Origin: Pempheris klunzingeri
Taxonomy: Eukaryota; Chordata; Actinopteri; Acropomatiformes; Pempheridae
Assembly: GCF_042242105.1 (NCBI RefSeq)
Contig: NC_092027.1
Location: 11,813,721 to 11,877,720 of the forward strand
Reading direction: 5' to 3'
DNA length: 64,000 bases
Shown: in pieces, positions 1 to 13,226 of the stretch
Layout: each line of letters begins with the position of its first letter
Numbering within the stretch: the stretch's first letter is position 1
Notes under the pieces: generated by a model
The model's database searches: none
What the model saw: only the letters and a program-made list of their open reading frames with translations
What the model was told of the DNA's origin: nothing
Position numbers and translations under genes: made by a program

Positions 1-654
1 CTGAGGTTGTCACAGGATGCAGTTAAAACAAACACACACTCAAAGCCTTTCTACTCTCCATCCAACATGAAGCTCTTCTGTTCTTTCAGGCTCGGTGCAA
101 AAATAGATTTGAATGCACTTGTAATGTGATTTATCTTGTCAGGCAGGTAAAAAGCCTCAAAAATCAAAGCGTTACTAAAAAGTAAGTTAAACCAGGCACT
201 GCTCTTTGATTCTAAGTATATATCAGTGCTCCTTCACTAAACCCTTATATTTGACTGATCTAAATAAACAGTTTAAATAAAATCGCAAGCCTTTGTATTT
301 AGAATTGACTCCACAATTTTTTGTCATTATTTGAACTTATTAGTATTTAGTTTTTCCTCTGGTTTTATTTAGAAGTAGTAGACTGTGCTGTTGCGCATCT
401 ACTGACTTAATTATGATACAATGAAATGATTGGATGCCACTTAATATTTTCAATATCAACACCATTTTATAGGACTTGTTTCAACGTGTTTCAAGTCTAA
501 TAATAATAATTTTGAAGTGAATTGTAATTTAAGTATGATGGCAAATAAGCAAGAGGAAATGCATGATGGATTCATGAATAAAACTGATGTCAACTAGGAG
601 CCCTTGATGCCCCCTGCCTGCACTATAACAGCTATTGGCTTTCTGTTGCGCGTG

Positions 655-677
655 CACACACACACACACACACACAC
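655..677. repeat. (CA)n microsatellite
   Basis: A short uninterrupted CA run of about 11 units, first of the dinucleotide cluster in the ripor2 intron. Confidence 0.9.
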
Positions 678-798
678 GTGGGACAGGTCCATTTTCCAAA
701 CCTCAGCATCAGCAGATAGCTACTGAGTGAGATCAATTGTTGAGTGTTCAGCTAAGAGAATTGGCCAACCAAAAAAGCATTGAGGTCAGGAAATTAAA

Positions 799-805
<7 letters not shown>

Positions 806-850
<45 letters not shown>
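806..850. repeat. (CA)22 microsatellite
   Basis: An uninterrupted CA run of about 45 bp, preceded by a short TC run. Confidence 0.95.
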
Positions 851-855
<5 letters not shown>

Positions 856-1830
856 AAAAGAGCTGGCCTCATCCTTATCTAGAGGGTGGCTCTAGTTGTG
901 AACTGATGCTGTGATACTTACAATAGGTTGATAATTACCCTTTGGCTGTAATACTGTGTGTGTTTATTCAGTTATCAATTCCTACAGAGTTGTCAGGTCT
1001 ACATAAGTGTCCTTTAAATCTATCCGTTAGAAAAGCTAGTGTGTTTGTGTGTAATATGTTGTGTCGAGCTAGACTGATGTATCACTTTATGTTAGCTTAT
1101 TGCAGATATGTTGTATCAGTGTGTCTGTTGGCCAATAACTAACAAGAAATGTCAACGCAGTAGTGCCAAACTTATGTTTGAGGTCATTTAGGAACAGTTT
1201 CACCAAATATTCCCCTCTGTACTGGTCACAGTTCATTGGTTTTGTTGAGCTTTTAGGGAAGTCTGTACATTAACATTACAAAGCTTTCAGCACACTGATT
1301 GTGGCCCAGCCATGTCTACAAGATGTACAACAGAGCAAATCAAGAGGTGTTTGTTTGATGAAAATAGAGGTTTGATGCCTAACAATTTGTACCGCCAGAC
1401 AAAATGATGGGTACTTCATTGATGAAAAACGCTGACTCAGTAGGGCAATATTGTGTACAGGAGCAAAAGCAGCACATGTACCTCACCTCATGTCAGACCA
1501 GGTCAATAGGAAAAATCTTCACAGTTATATTTTCAGTTATGTTCAGCAGCTGTGAGCTACAGTAAGTGTGTCTGTCTGTCTGTCAGTGTTTGTGCTCAGG
1601 CACAGGTGTGTCTCTTTGTGCAGGACAGCTGCCGTGAGCGATGACTTAACAATCATCTTTCACCAAGTTGTTAGTGGGTCTGTGTGTGTGTTTGTGACTC
1701 ACATCAGCCCGGTCTTTTGTTCCTGCTCATGCTGCTGGCTGCCTGCAGATGTCTGAGCAATAATTGGCACACATAGAGGAAGCAGGTGGCACATTGCAGC
1801 CCCTATGATGTCCTGGACGGGATAGGGCCC

Positions 1831-1890
1831 ACTGTGTGTGTGCGTGTGTGCATGTGTGTGCGTGTGTGTGTGTGTGCGTGTGTGTGTGTT
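1831..1890. repeat. Imperfect (GT)n microsatellite
   Basis: GT repeat interrupted by GC and CA units, which suggests an older, decaying array than the pure tract at 2234. Confidence 0.9.
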
Positions 1891-2231
1891 GGCAGCTAGT
1901 ATTAGCAGAGCATCATTAAAGAGATGAGTGACAGAGATTGAAGGTGAGGAGAACGGCTGCCAGGCGCCTCCTCTTCCCCTGACAGAGAGAAATTGTATGT
2001 TTGTGTGTTAACCATGTGACAAATTCAATCCAAAATGAATGTGAATATGTCGCATGTGATAATTTTTTAATTTAGGGCCTTTTTGCTTTCCCCTCTTCCC
2101 TTGAATGCTAATCTTGCCACCAACACACACACATGCACACACAATTCCCCAGAGAGGGGCTTGTGTGTTTGATGCTGTTTGATGTGGCCCGCCTGTTTTA
2201 ATCTGCTTATAATCACTCGCCCTCTGGCAGA

Positions 2232-2371
<140 letters not shown>

Positions 2372-5341
2372 ATGCTATTATCCCGCAATCCAGGATAATA
2401 GCCATATCTTAAGAGGATTCCTATCATATCCTTAAGATTCTCGACTCATATTTAAATCTCACAGTTTAAAGTCAGACATACAGTAGATACAGACACAATC
2501 CTTTATAACTCCAAGTGATACTTATTAAAAATCATTATTTTTACCTCTGACTGCTCCGTCAAACTACCAAAAGTATTGTTATTTAGTATTTTTACAAGGA
2601 TTAGCTTGGGAGGTACTTAAACATACAAAAAGTAAGAGCTAAAATGGATATTTCACCCATATTATAAATGCAAACACAATATTATCCTCACCCTTGGCAT
2701 AATTGATTCCCTAATAAAGACTTTCCCATAATCCCTCACTGGGTCTCTGAGCCATGCAAGGTTTTGTCATCCCACTGAGCTGTAATTAATACAGGGACTC
2801 TGTGTCCAATAGAAAACTACATTTTGAATACATTTGCATTCAATATCTCTTAACATCTGGTAAGAGATAATTAAGAAGGTTCAGGTGGGATGAATAACAG
2901 GCAGATTTTTGTATTGAAATAACCCTTTAAATGAGCACATTTGCGTTTGTGATTTATGTAGAAAATGAGTGCTATTGTGTAAGAAAAGATGTGGCCAGAA
3001 AATGTTATTTATATTAGGAAGGTAATTGATGTAAAGTTGTAAATAGATCCATGCGTTAGTTGGTTTATAAAATGTCAAAACAGTCTAAAAAATGTCCATC
3101 ATGAGTCCCAGGAGTATTTACATTGGCTTGTTTGATTCCGAACCCCCCAAATATTTAGTTTATTATCATAGAATCGCAGTCCGATAAGTCACGCCTCCAG
3201 TCCACAGGCGGTGCTCCGTAACAAACAGGGTGAAACACTACCAAAGGCCACAGGCCGTAACACTAAGAAAACAGGAAAATATTGACATTTTTAAAAGCTG
3301 GCATGAGTCCATTTTTGCCATACAGCTCTTAGTGTTTGCTTTAGTATGTTTTCTTCTTTTACAGTTTATTTACAGTTTATCCATCAGCCTGTGTTGGGGT
3401 TTCTGTCTTTTCTTTGTTTGTGTTTTGCCTTTTATGTTTCGTCTTTTTCTGGGGTGAAATATACCCGAGGCACAGCAATATGCTGATGGCCGTCCTCTGG
3501 AGTGGAGCTTGGCTGACCTTCAAAAGGACATTTCCTTGAAGGCAGCAAGAGGCTATTGTAATTGGGGACAAAAAAATAGCTTAATTAGCCGATAATGATA
3601 TGAGCACTGACTGCCTGAGAAGAATGATGGCCATTCATCAGGGCCAGTTTATGAAGGCCCAATTTATTTCATTGTAGTTGTCTACTCAGTTATGTGAGTG
3701 CGTTATTGACTTAATCAGTGCAAAAGTTCACTTGGACAAACGTGTGTTTCTTTTGACTTCAGCTCAGCTCCCACCACTCATGTTTTCCCTTGTTTGGTGT
3801 AAACAAACGTGTTTTAAAGCTGTCGATTGTTGGCTCTGAACCAGCTCCATGCAATCAGAAGGCTGAGAATAACAGTTGTGGTTGGATGGTGTGTTATAGC
3901 TGGCTCAGCTCAGCTGCTGCAGCCCCACCACATACACCACATACCACAGACGGGGCTGGGTCCCAGTCGGGGGTGGGGGTTGCTGAGAGGGGCTGGTTGG
4001 TTTGAGGTGGGATTGGGGTGGGTGCTTTTTGTATGCATTTGTGCCAAGATAATCAGACTACAGTGCCCGTCCTCTTCAACAGAAACATCCCACTGCAAAC
4101 CACTTTCAATTTTTACCATAAACCCACCAACAACTGCAACAATATGCCTCCCATACACATCCACACACACAGTGACACACTCTGCTTTCACAAACATGCT
4201 GGTGGTGTAGGTTTCATTCGCAAACATCCACAAACGCTCTGAAGAGACTGTTAGGACGGCAGGAGCCAGAATGGCCCATTTTCTCCCGCTTCTCCCTAAT
4301 GAGTGCCATAAAGAGCGCGAGGCATCAATATTTCAGCGCTCTCGTCAGGCAGGCTGCAGTATCTCCCTTTGATGAGGCTCACCAGAGGTGTTTTGTTTTG
4401 CCCGGCTGCCACTCTGTCTAATTTTCTGGCTTCCTGAATTCACATATGATCAGACAGGACACTGAAGATCTGGATTGGTGGTAGATTGTGGTTTCTGGGA
4501 GAAACTTCTTTGAATGACTCAACAAAAGTGCATTTTTGTTTCTGTCGTTTAAGTAGAATTGTTGGACTCTTTGGAAAATGTGAACTCCCGTTTGATGATA
4601 AATTGTGCCTGCTTTGCATCTATTTTTAGCCACGTTAGCTCCATCACCATCAGCTTTCCAGAAAGGTGATTCTCTCACCGTTTGGCTCAATAGAACCATT
4701 GGTTACAACAATATCTTGATGATTTCATCAAGTTCAGTTCAAACTCCAACATTTCAGCTCACAGTAAGGCAGCAGGATGTTGATGGAGTCGTTCCGTCTC
4801 CCTGCGGGTTTGAGTTAGATCAGGCTGCTGCTGCAAACTGAAGTCGGGCAGACGTCTCTAAATGAGCTCTAAACGCCGTCTGTTGTTCCCCCGCTTCGGG
4901 AGTGTCCCACTTGGGCCGTTTACTGGGTATGGGTCTGCCACTGGAAGCTACAGCTATGCCGATACATACCAGCTGTATCTTTTCAGTTTGTCAGTTCAGT
5001 TCAGGACACTTTTCTCTGTTATTACTCTTTTCTTTTCCTTTCCTTTCTTTTTGTTGCCTCTACCTCTGCAGCTGCTTACTCTTTTCTGGAATCTGAAAAT
5101 TGTGAAAAATTCTTCTCAGACAGATCTGAACTCGTTCCTTAGACCATCTTTTCATGCATTTTATTACTGTTTCATTGTCAACAATCAATCTTATTGATGA
5201 TCCACTGATGTGAACACGTACACCATAATTTAGATGGAAGCTTTTGAGCAGCTTGCTTTCTGCCCAGGGATGTTTTGATGTCATGTGTGCACAGTTTGAA
5301 AAGACTCTCTTCGTTTCACTGGTGCAGAAGTTTGTCTCTCT

Positions 5342-5361
5342 TGTGTGTGTGTGTGTGTGTT
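5342..5361. repeat. (GT)10 microsatellite
   Basis: Short GT run about 100 nt upstream of the 3' splice site at 5460/5461. Confidence 0.9.
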
Positions 5362-5460
5362 TGTGCACTAATGAAGGTGAAAGTGTGCATGTGTATGAAT
5401 GCACACTTGTCTTTGTAGAACATTTGATTAAAGATGGAGGGACTCCGTGTGTGCTTTCAG

Positions 5461-8400
5461 GTGGATGAGCTGTACGAGGCCTTCTGCATCCAGAGCCGTC
5501 TGAGGGACGGCGCCAGCCGGATGAAGCAGGCTTTCTCCTCCTCTCCCTCCACTAAAGGCACAAAGGAGAGCATTGCAGAGGTCAACCGCCGCTACAAGGA
5601 GTACACAGAGGTACTGGCAAAGATCATAGTCAGTGTATGGGGAATAATGGCGAGAATTTGAAAATTCTTCTGAGGAGTTTTGCATGAAAATGCTAATTTA
5701 GCATGTCAACGTCATATAAAGTACAGCTGGTTGAATAATGGCGTCTATGAGCAGACAAGCTGACTTTTGAGGAGGGAGGAATAAATGAGGCATGGTGTTA
5801 CATTTGTACACAAATATATTAATATGCTTTAAGCATTGGGTCACACGAGTACAGATTGCTGCTTACACTGTCATCTGTAAACACTGACACGTACACTCAC
5901 ATAGTTACAGAGTGATCTTTAAATCCCAGTAACACACACACACACCTGTTATCATCTGTCCTGAGAGCTTAGACCAGCCGTCCTGCCTCCGTTGCAGTTT
6001 AGTGTTGACTGGCTTTGTCCGAGTCTCTCAGCATAACTTGATTACTATCATTGTTCATGTCTTGTGTGACAAAGGGCTGTTTATGTGATCATTCTTATCT
6101 TTTTTCCCCCGTCTTCTCCAGAACATGAGCACATTCGAGAGCGAACTAGAGAACCTGCTCGGGGAGTTTCATATCAAAATGAAAGGTGAGATAAGAAAAT
6201 GTCTCCCAAATGACAAGTAAACCCATTTGCATACTTGTATTCATTTCTGAAACAAGAAATGTGAATTCTCTATTTTTTTACAAGAAATATTCAAATTTTC
6301 CCCTGTATCCTGTTCAAATCTTTTCTTAAGAATTAATTTCCTCTCTCTAACAGGTTTGGCAGGCTTTGCTAGGCTCTGTCCTGGAGACCAGTATGAGGCA
6401 AGTCCATTTTTTTATGCAGCACAGAGCTGTTTTACTTTCATAATGAAATCTTTAATTTTTCCTTTATTTAACAAGGATGTCCATTGAAATTGAATGTCTT
6501 TTCCAAGGGAGACCTTATCAAGACAAAACGATTTACATTTACAATTTAAATCAAAATAAAATCCAACAGATAGGAAATACAAACATCAAACACACAAGGA
6601 GGAGACTACGTCCTGCTCAATTAAGGCAGTTGCAGTTCTCAGTTACACTGACTTTTAACATGGCTTTAAATTTTTAAAGGAGACTAGTTTATTAAGATGT
6701 AGTACGTTCTGCAGATTATTTCAAGTCCAGGGAGCAAAGCAGAAAAAGGCTTTTTCCCCGGCAAGGAACCTGGCAGGGAAGCCACCTGGTGGAAAGACGC
6801 TGAATAATGCTAGAGGTCTGCATCAGGAGATTACATAAATACAGAGGGAGTTTACCCAGCATGGCCTTGTACACAAAAATATAGATATGAAGTTGCCCAT
6901 GTAGATGCAGCGACGGCCTGTCAACCAAATCAGAGAGCGAATACTGAGCGAATACTAGAGTTGTAAATCGCAGCGCATGGTTTGCAGTGAACAGAGTGTA
7001 GAGGAGGCAGCATGCTTGTACACATCACTGTAGTTCAACACACTCAAAAATTTCCCTGGCTCAACAAGTTAAAACAAGTCTTATTTTGAAAAATAAAACC
7101 CTTTCCTTTGTTTCAGCCTCTTCACAAGATTTTAAATATCTTCTGTGAAAGAAAGCTTGTCGTCCAACCAAATACCTAAATACTTATATGATGACACTTT
7201 TTCAACTGAGTCCCCAGTTAAGAGTGTAAAGATGTGTTTTACCTGAGTGCTAGAAAAAAATCATGAATTAGGTTTTCTTAGTATTTAGAACTAACTTGAG
7301 CCCGTGTAGTGAGACTTGAAGCTGTTGAAATGCTATCTGAGGGTCATTAATAGCTTGGTTCAGAGGAGGAACCACTGAGTATGCCACTGTATTTTGTTTG
7401 GTGGTTTCTAGCAGAATGAGCTGGTGGAATAAGAAGTATCATCCCCTCATTCTCTCCTTTAGATCTTCATGCGGTACGGGCGCCAGCGGTGGAAATTGAA
7501 GGGCAGGATTGAAGTGAACTCCAGGCAGAGTTGGGATGGAGACGAAATGGTCTTCATGCCTCTCATCACTGACCTTATCAACATCAAGGTAGAAACCCAG
7601 ATAAAATATATCAGTGCCTAAAGTATTTTACTCCAGTAAATTAGCACAATTCAGGATGAAGGAAAAAAACTTAATTGGTGATACATGGAACATGGCCATA
7701 TTAAATAAGAGCTTGTGAAAAAACAACAATTCATTTGCAATCCCCTGACTTTGTTCTTGATGACATAAGAACCTGTGGTGTTTTCTTGACCTGAGAGGTA
7801 AATAAATGTCGTCTTTGGCCCCAATCAGGTGACAGAGCTGAAGGGGCTCGCTACTCACATGCTGGTAGGCAGCGTGATCTGTGAGACCAAGGAGCTGTTC
7901 ACTGCCATGCCTCAGGTAGTGGCTGTGGACGTCAACGACCTGGGGACAATCAAACTTAACCTGGAGGTCACGTGGTAGTAAGTTGACTCTTATACATACG
8001 GCAAGCAGTCTTTTTTTTAAGGTATTTAACCTGTTTGTCAGGCAGTCAGTAGATGTATGGTTGGTTCTTGGTGAACACCCACAGTAACTGTTGTCTAGCT
8101 TTAAATTCAGAATACATTACTTAGGGTTTTCTGCCATCTGGTGGAGAAACATGGTCATTACAGGTTGTGGAAGTTAATTAAATACAGCCTTTTCTGTGAT
8201 AAAAACGAAATGAATTAAATGCACGCAGTACATGTAGGCATAGATAAATCACACTAAGTGCTTTGTTTTCACTCCCCCATCCAGCCCCTTCGATGTTGAG
8301 GACCTGACTCTTTCGTCTGGCAACGTGAGCAAAGCCACAGCGCTCCAGAGACGAGTGTCAGTCTACAGCCAGGGCACGCCAGAGACCCCCACCTTCCAGG

Positions 8401-11400
8401 ACACCTCCTTCTTCGTGAGTCCCACATACAATAGTCCTTCAGCTTCATTGGTGTGGTGGGAGACAGTGTTTGTAGTTTGTAGAACAGCAGCAGCTGCTGA
8501 TTCTCCCTGAAATCAATGAAAATCACTATCTAGGCTAGAAACTTTTTTTAGGCTTATAACAAGGCGAATTGAGGTGAAAGATGACATTTTGTCTTTTGCA
8601 CCTCTGTGGTCCCTGCACTCTAACCTGCACCCTACTGTATGGATATTTTATCATGGCCCCATGATATTGCAGACATTTTTTTCCTCTTGATGCATCATGC
8701 TTATGTGAACAGCACCAGTGCAACCCCTAAACTAACCCTCACCCATTTCCCTGCTATCCTCCTTTCCTTTGCATTTCCACATCAAAACCCCTTACCCACA
8801 CTCTGTCCCACTTTACACGTTTATCCATCCCTCTTGTATCTCACTCACCTGCCCTCAATCGAATACCCAACACCTTGTCCTATTTTGCCTGCGTGCATTG
8901 TGTAAAGAAGTGGCGGCCATATCCCGTGGAGCGCCAGCGCCTCTCCTTCCTGCACATGCTCCGAGACACCCTGCTAGAGAAGCTAAGGCGCAGTCGCTCG
9001 TTTGGGGACCTGGCCTCACTCCGGCCAAGGCCCAAATCCAGTCTGGAGGTTTATGTGAGTGTGTTGTGGCCCCTCGACCCTCCTAACCTGACCTTTGTGT
9101 GGCCCCTACATCATTGACATGATGGGGATGGATTCATCTGCTGGTGTGGACACACTTGGACTTGGACAGCCACACATGGAGAATGCCATGTGTGGCTGTT
9201 TGCATGTTTATGTGCATGACAATTTGTGTTCTTGTGTATTTCTATTAAGATTTATCTTTCACATTCACTATACAGTGATGCTGTTAGTTGAACAGATCTG
9301 GTCATAAGAGCTTAGCGAGATGGAGGTAGAGTGGATGCTTTAAATATGTCCGCATCTCTTTCCACTTGAGAGCTTTCTCTTGTACATTTTTGTTTTTCAT
9401 GCACTGATTTCAAGCTGTTGCATATCTCAGTCTTAATCTTCCTTCTTTTTTGTGGCATATATTTACTCCCGTCTGTACTTTCAGTCCACCTTACCGGATG
9501 ACGTCTTTGAGAACGGTGGCTGCGGCGTGGCCGAGTGCAAGCGTCTCTCCTTCACATTCTCCGACACCTCTGTTTCCACGCCGAGCCCTGCACCAAGCTC
9601 CCACTCCCCTGGCCAGTCCAACCCTGAGATCACAGTCACTCCTCCAGAAACAGACCCATCACCAACACAAATCCTCCCAACAAGGGAGGACTCCATCGCA
9701 GAGGAGCATCTAGTGGAGGAGGAGGAGGAGGAGGAGTACGAGGAGGACGCAGAGACAGGTAGTAGAGGAAGTAGGGGCACCAGCGCCAGCCTTGCCAGTG
9801 ATGAAGCTGAGGTGGCAGAGGACTCAGAGTGGGAGCGCACAGAGTCCCAACGAAATTCTGGTTCCAACTGCGGTTCAGCTGCCCCGTCGCTCTGTTCTGA
9901 CGGCCATCTGTCTACAGTGGCTCCAGAGGACGTTTTCTTAGACCACAGTGACGAACTGAAACCTGTGGAACTGGACACAGAGGAGGCAGGCAGCCTGACC
10001 AGGCAGCTCGTGAAGAGGCTGACTTCTTCAGAAATTGTGCCACCAAGTGGGAGCTCCACAGAAGGAGGTGGAAGCATGAGCTGGGCAGGAGAGGGGAGCA
10101 GGGCTTTCCTAGAGAGCAGCCTGGAGGAGGCCATCCACAGCCTGCTGATGAAGCTGGAGTCACTGACTCACCGCTGCCGAGAGCTACAGGACCTGGAGCA
10201 GGAAGTGATGCGTCTGGAGGATCTACTCAAGGTTACTGAAACCTTCTCTATTATTTCACTTATAGGAAACATGAAGAATAAACCCTTTCAGTAGCTTCAG
10301 AGAATGTTGCTTTCAACCAAATGTTTTCTATTTATTTATTTTTACTTAGTCCCGTGTCCAAAAATAGCAATTACATAATCCTTAGAACTTCAGTACTTTC
10401 AAGTTCCTAGCCTATCAGTACATATGAAAGTGTAGACTTTGAAAAACTAAATACACCATCTTGTAATAAACACCATCAGACCTTGCAAACAGGGCTTTTA
10501 TTTTGAAGAGGCTGTCCTCTCTGGTACATCTGACATACTGTCAAGTCTTAAAATATACTTAGGAAATATCAGCTCTCTGAGGAAGATAAAAATAACTAGG
10601 ACAGAAAATTAAAATGACTAAGAAGTGACTCCATAAACTGACAAGTTAAGTCACTCATTACCTCTCAAAAGCTTGTCCTGTGTTTTCACATCACTGGGTT
10701 TACCTAAATGAATGTTCATCATAGAACTACAGTAAGGTGCCTAAGGTGGAGAATCACCTAAAGTATTGGCTGTGAGCTTCGCAAAAGATCAAGCAACAGA
10801 GTCCAAAATAATTTTAGCTACATGGAATGGACTGTAACAGGTTAACCTCTCCAGGATTTGGCTCATTAATCCACTATCTCCTCCCTCCTCCCACCCTTCC
10901 TCTCCACAGTGTCGTCTCCCGGGTCACAGGAGTCGATCATCCAGCCTCAGTCTGACCGTGGAGAGCGCCCTGGAGAGTTTTGACTTCCTCAACACCTCTG
11001 ACTTCGATGATGAGGACACCGGAGACGACAACACCATCCTCAGTATCCCGCAGAGGTCTCCGCTTTTCGATACAGACGGAGAAAGGATCGGGTGAGTGGG
11101 AGACGGACTAAGGCACTTTGTGTTGGCTGACACCAAGTACATTTGGTTATTGTATCATAGTGGTTTGACTGCTGTTTGGATTTGCCTGCAATGAAAATGA
11201 AAATAAAAACACAATAAGAGCTGAAATAGGATACTTGGTCCAAGTCAATTTATGATTTGATTTAATTGATTAAAGCAGTGGTTTTCTGTTATGTGCAGTC
11301 ATAACGCACAAAAAAACACAATTAGACAGAAAATCTGCAGCACAGAATTTAATTACCGTAGATTACTGCCCTGTGTGATGCTGCTGCCACTCTGTGGTAA

Positions 11401-13188
11401 CTCTGGGTATTTGCCTCTCAGTGGCCAGCATCCGGAAGCCAGAGGACACCTGAGTGAAGCCCTGACAGAGGACACCGGGGTGGGCAACAGCGTGGCAGGA
11501 AGCCCCCTGCCGCTCACCACAGGGAACGAGAACCTGGACGTGGCTATCGTCATCCACCTGCAGTACTGTAATCACCTCATTCAGGTATGATTTTATCACA
11601 TCTGACTTCATGCTTTGGAGAATGAATAATAAACGAGTAGTAACAGTTGAAGTTAATTCAGCTTGTGAAAAACATCTAACATGCCATTGTTTGTGTAACG
11701 GTAGTTGTTGACCAGTGGGATGGGCGTGTGGCAGCGTCGCAGTCTTCTCCTCAAACTGTCCACACAGACTCAGCTGTTAGAGGAGCTAGCAGAGATCAGT
11801 GCGGACAGACTGGGAGCAATCACATCAGCTGCAGACGGTGGGTACCAGCAAGTGAAAACAGCAGCTTATGTGTTATTGTTGAAGTACCGCATGAACAATT
11901 CTCACCATGCAAGTAAAAGCTGTCTGGTTTGAGGTTTTGCAGCGTCTGACTCTCTGTTTTGTCCTCCTCCTTCTCTTAGTGCTCCCGGGCCTTGCAGAGC
12001 GCCCACAGCTGATGACTCTGTGGTCGGAGTGCAGCGGGTCTGCAGGACTTTTCCACACCACACTGGACAGAGTGTTCAAACACATGAACCAGCGCTACAC
12101 AGCAGTGCTGCAGGAGAGACATCCACACAGCGCTGACAGAGGTTTGATCTTCTTTTTTTTTCCCCTCAAGCAAACAAGCCGAAGGTCGCACTTGACATTA
12201 TATCGGTTTTGTTTGCAACACAGTCTTGTTTCTGTGTTTTGTTATTACTGTTGGGTTTCAACTGAGTCACTAATTTGGTTTGTAAATCAGTTCTAAATTT
12301 GTCCTTGAGGGAAATTAGATCCTTGTAGTTGCTGAGAATATGATTAAAAACAGAGTACTTGAGAAACAAATAACAAAAATAAATGGAATCTGCATATCCA
12401 GAGTTACTATGATTATTTTCAAGCATAGTTAATAAAAAAAAGAAAACTATTTCCTCTCTATTCTTTCTTCAGTAATCGGTATCGTAGTGGGCGAGATGGT
12501 GGATAGGAGTGATCTGGTGGCGGTGCACAATTCACCTGCCGCTGCGCTCTCCCAGGACGTCCTGACGGTGTTTCAGTTCCACAGCTACATCTTACAACAT
12601 GAAGTACAAGACATGGAGACACACCTGCAGCATCTGGCCAGAGAGGGTGAGAAAAAGGATGTGACACTCATGTAATTCTTATTAATACTGACTTTAGTCG
12701 TGATAGTGGTCACCACTAGTCATAAAAAGGTGTAGATCTACACCTTTATGGCAGTCGGTCATGTAAATCTTTCCACTACAACTCAGCAGAAGGATAAATG
12801 TGAATCACTCGTTACAGATGAAACTATACAGCATACATATGTGTACTGATTTTCATCAGAAGCTTCAAGCTCATGTCAGGAGTACAGCTTGTCGCTCTGC
12901 AGGCTGTTTTGTGTTTAAACCTTTGACACGTGTCTGTGTTTGTGTCGTACTCAGAGGTGTTCGCAGAGGCTCTCTACAGTCGGGATTATTCTCGCTGTCT
13001 AGCAGAGCTGGAGGAGGTGCCTGTGTCATCCCTGTGGCCCAGAAACGGCACCCTGAGGGCCCTGGCCTCCCTGCTCACTGCAGAGGACCCTGAGGTCAAC
13101 AAGGCAGCAGCCGACTACCTCTCATCTGGAGCCGCACGCAGCCACTTCAGGGCCAGAGTGAGTAGTGTTCAAGAGAGGGAGTGTGTTC

Positions 13189-13226
<38 letters not shown>

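Noticed and set aside
3560-3690. Stretch resembling a conserved noncoding element (as does 4250-4400)
   Set aside because: The base composition and TAAT-type motifs are suggestive, but conservation cannot be judged from one sequence.
9481-10134. 217-codon minus-strand ORF
   Set aside because: It is the antisense of the large ripor2 exon, whose plus-strand frame matches the family and has proper splice sites.
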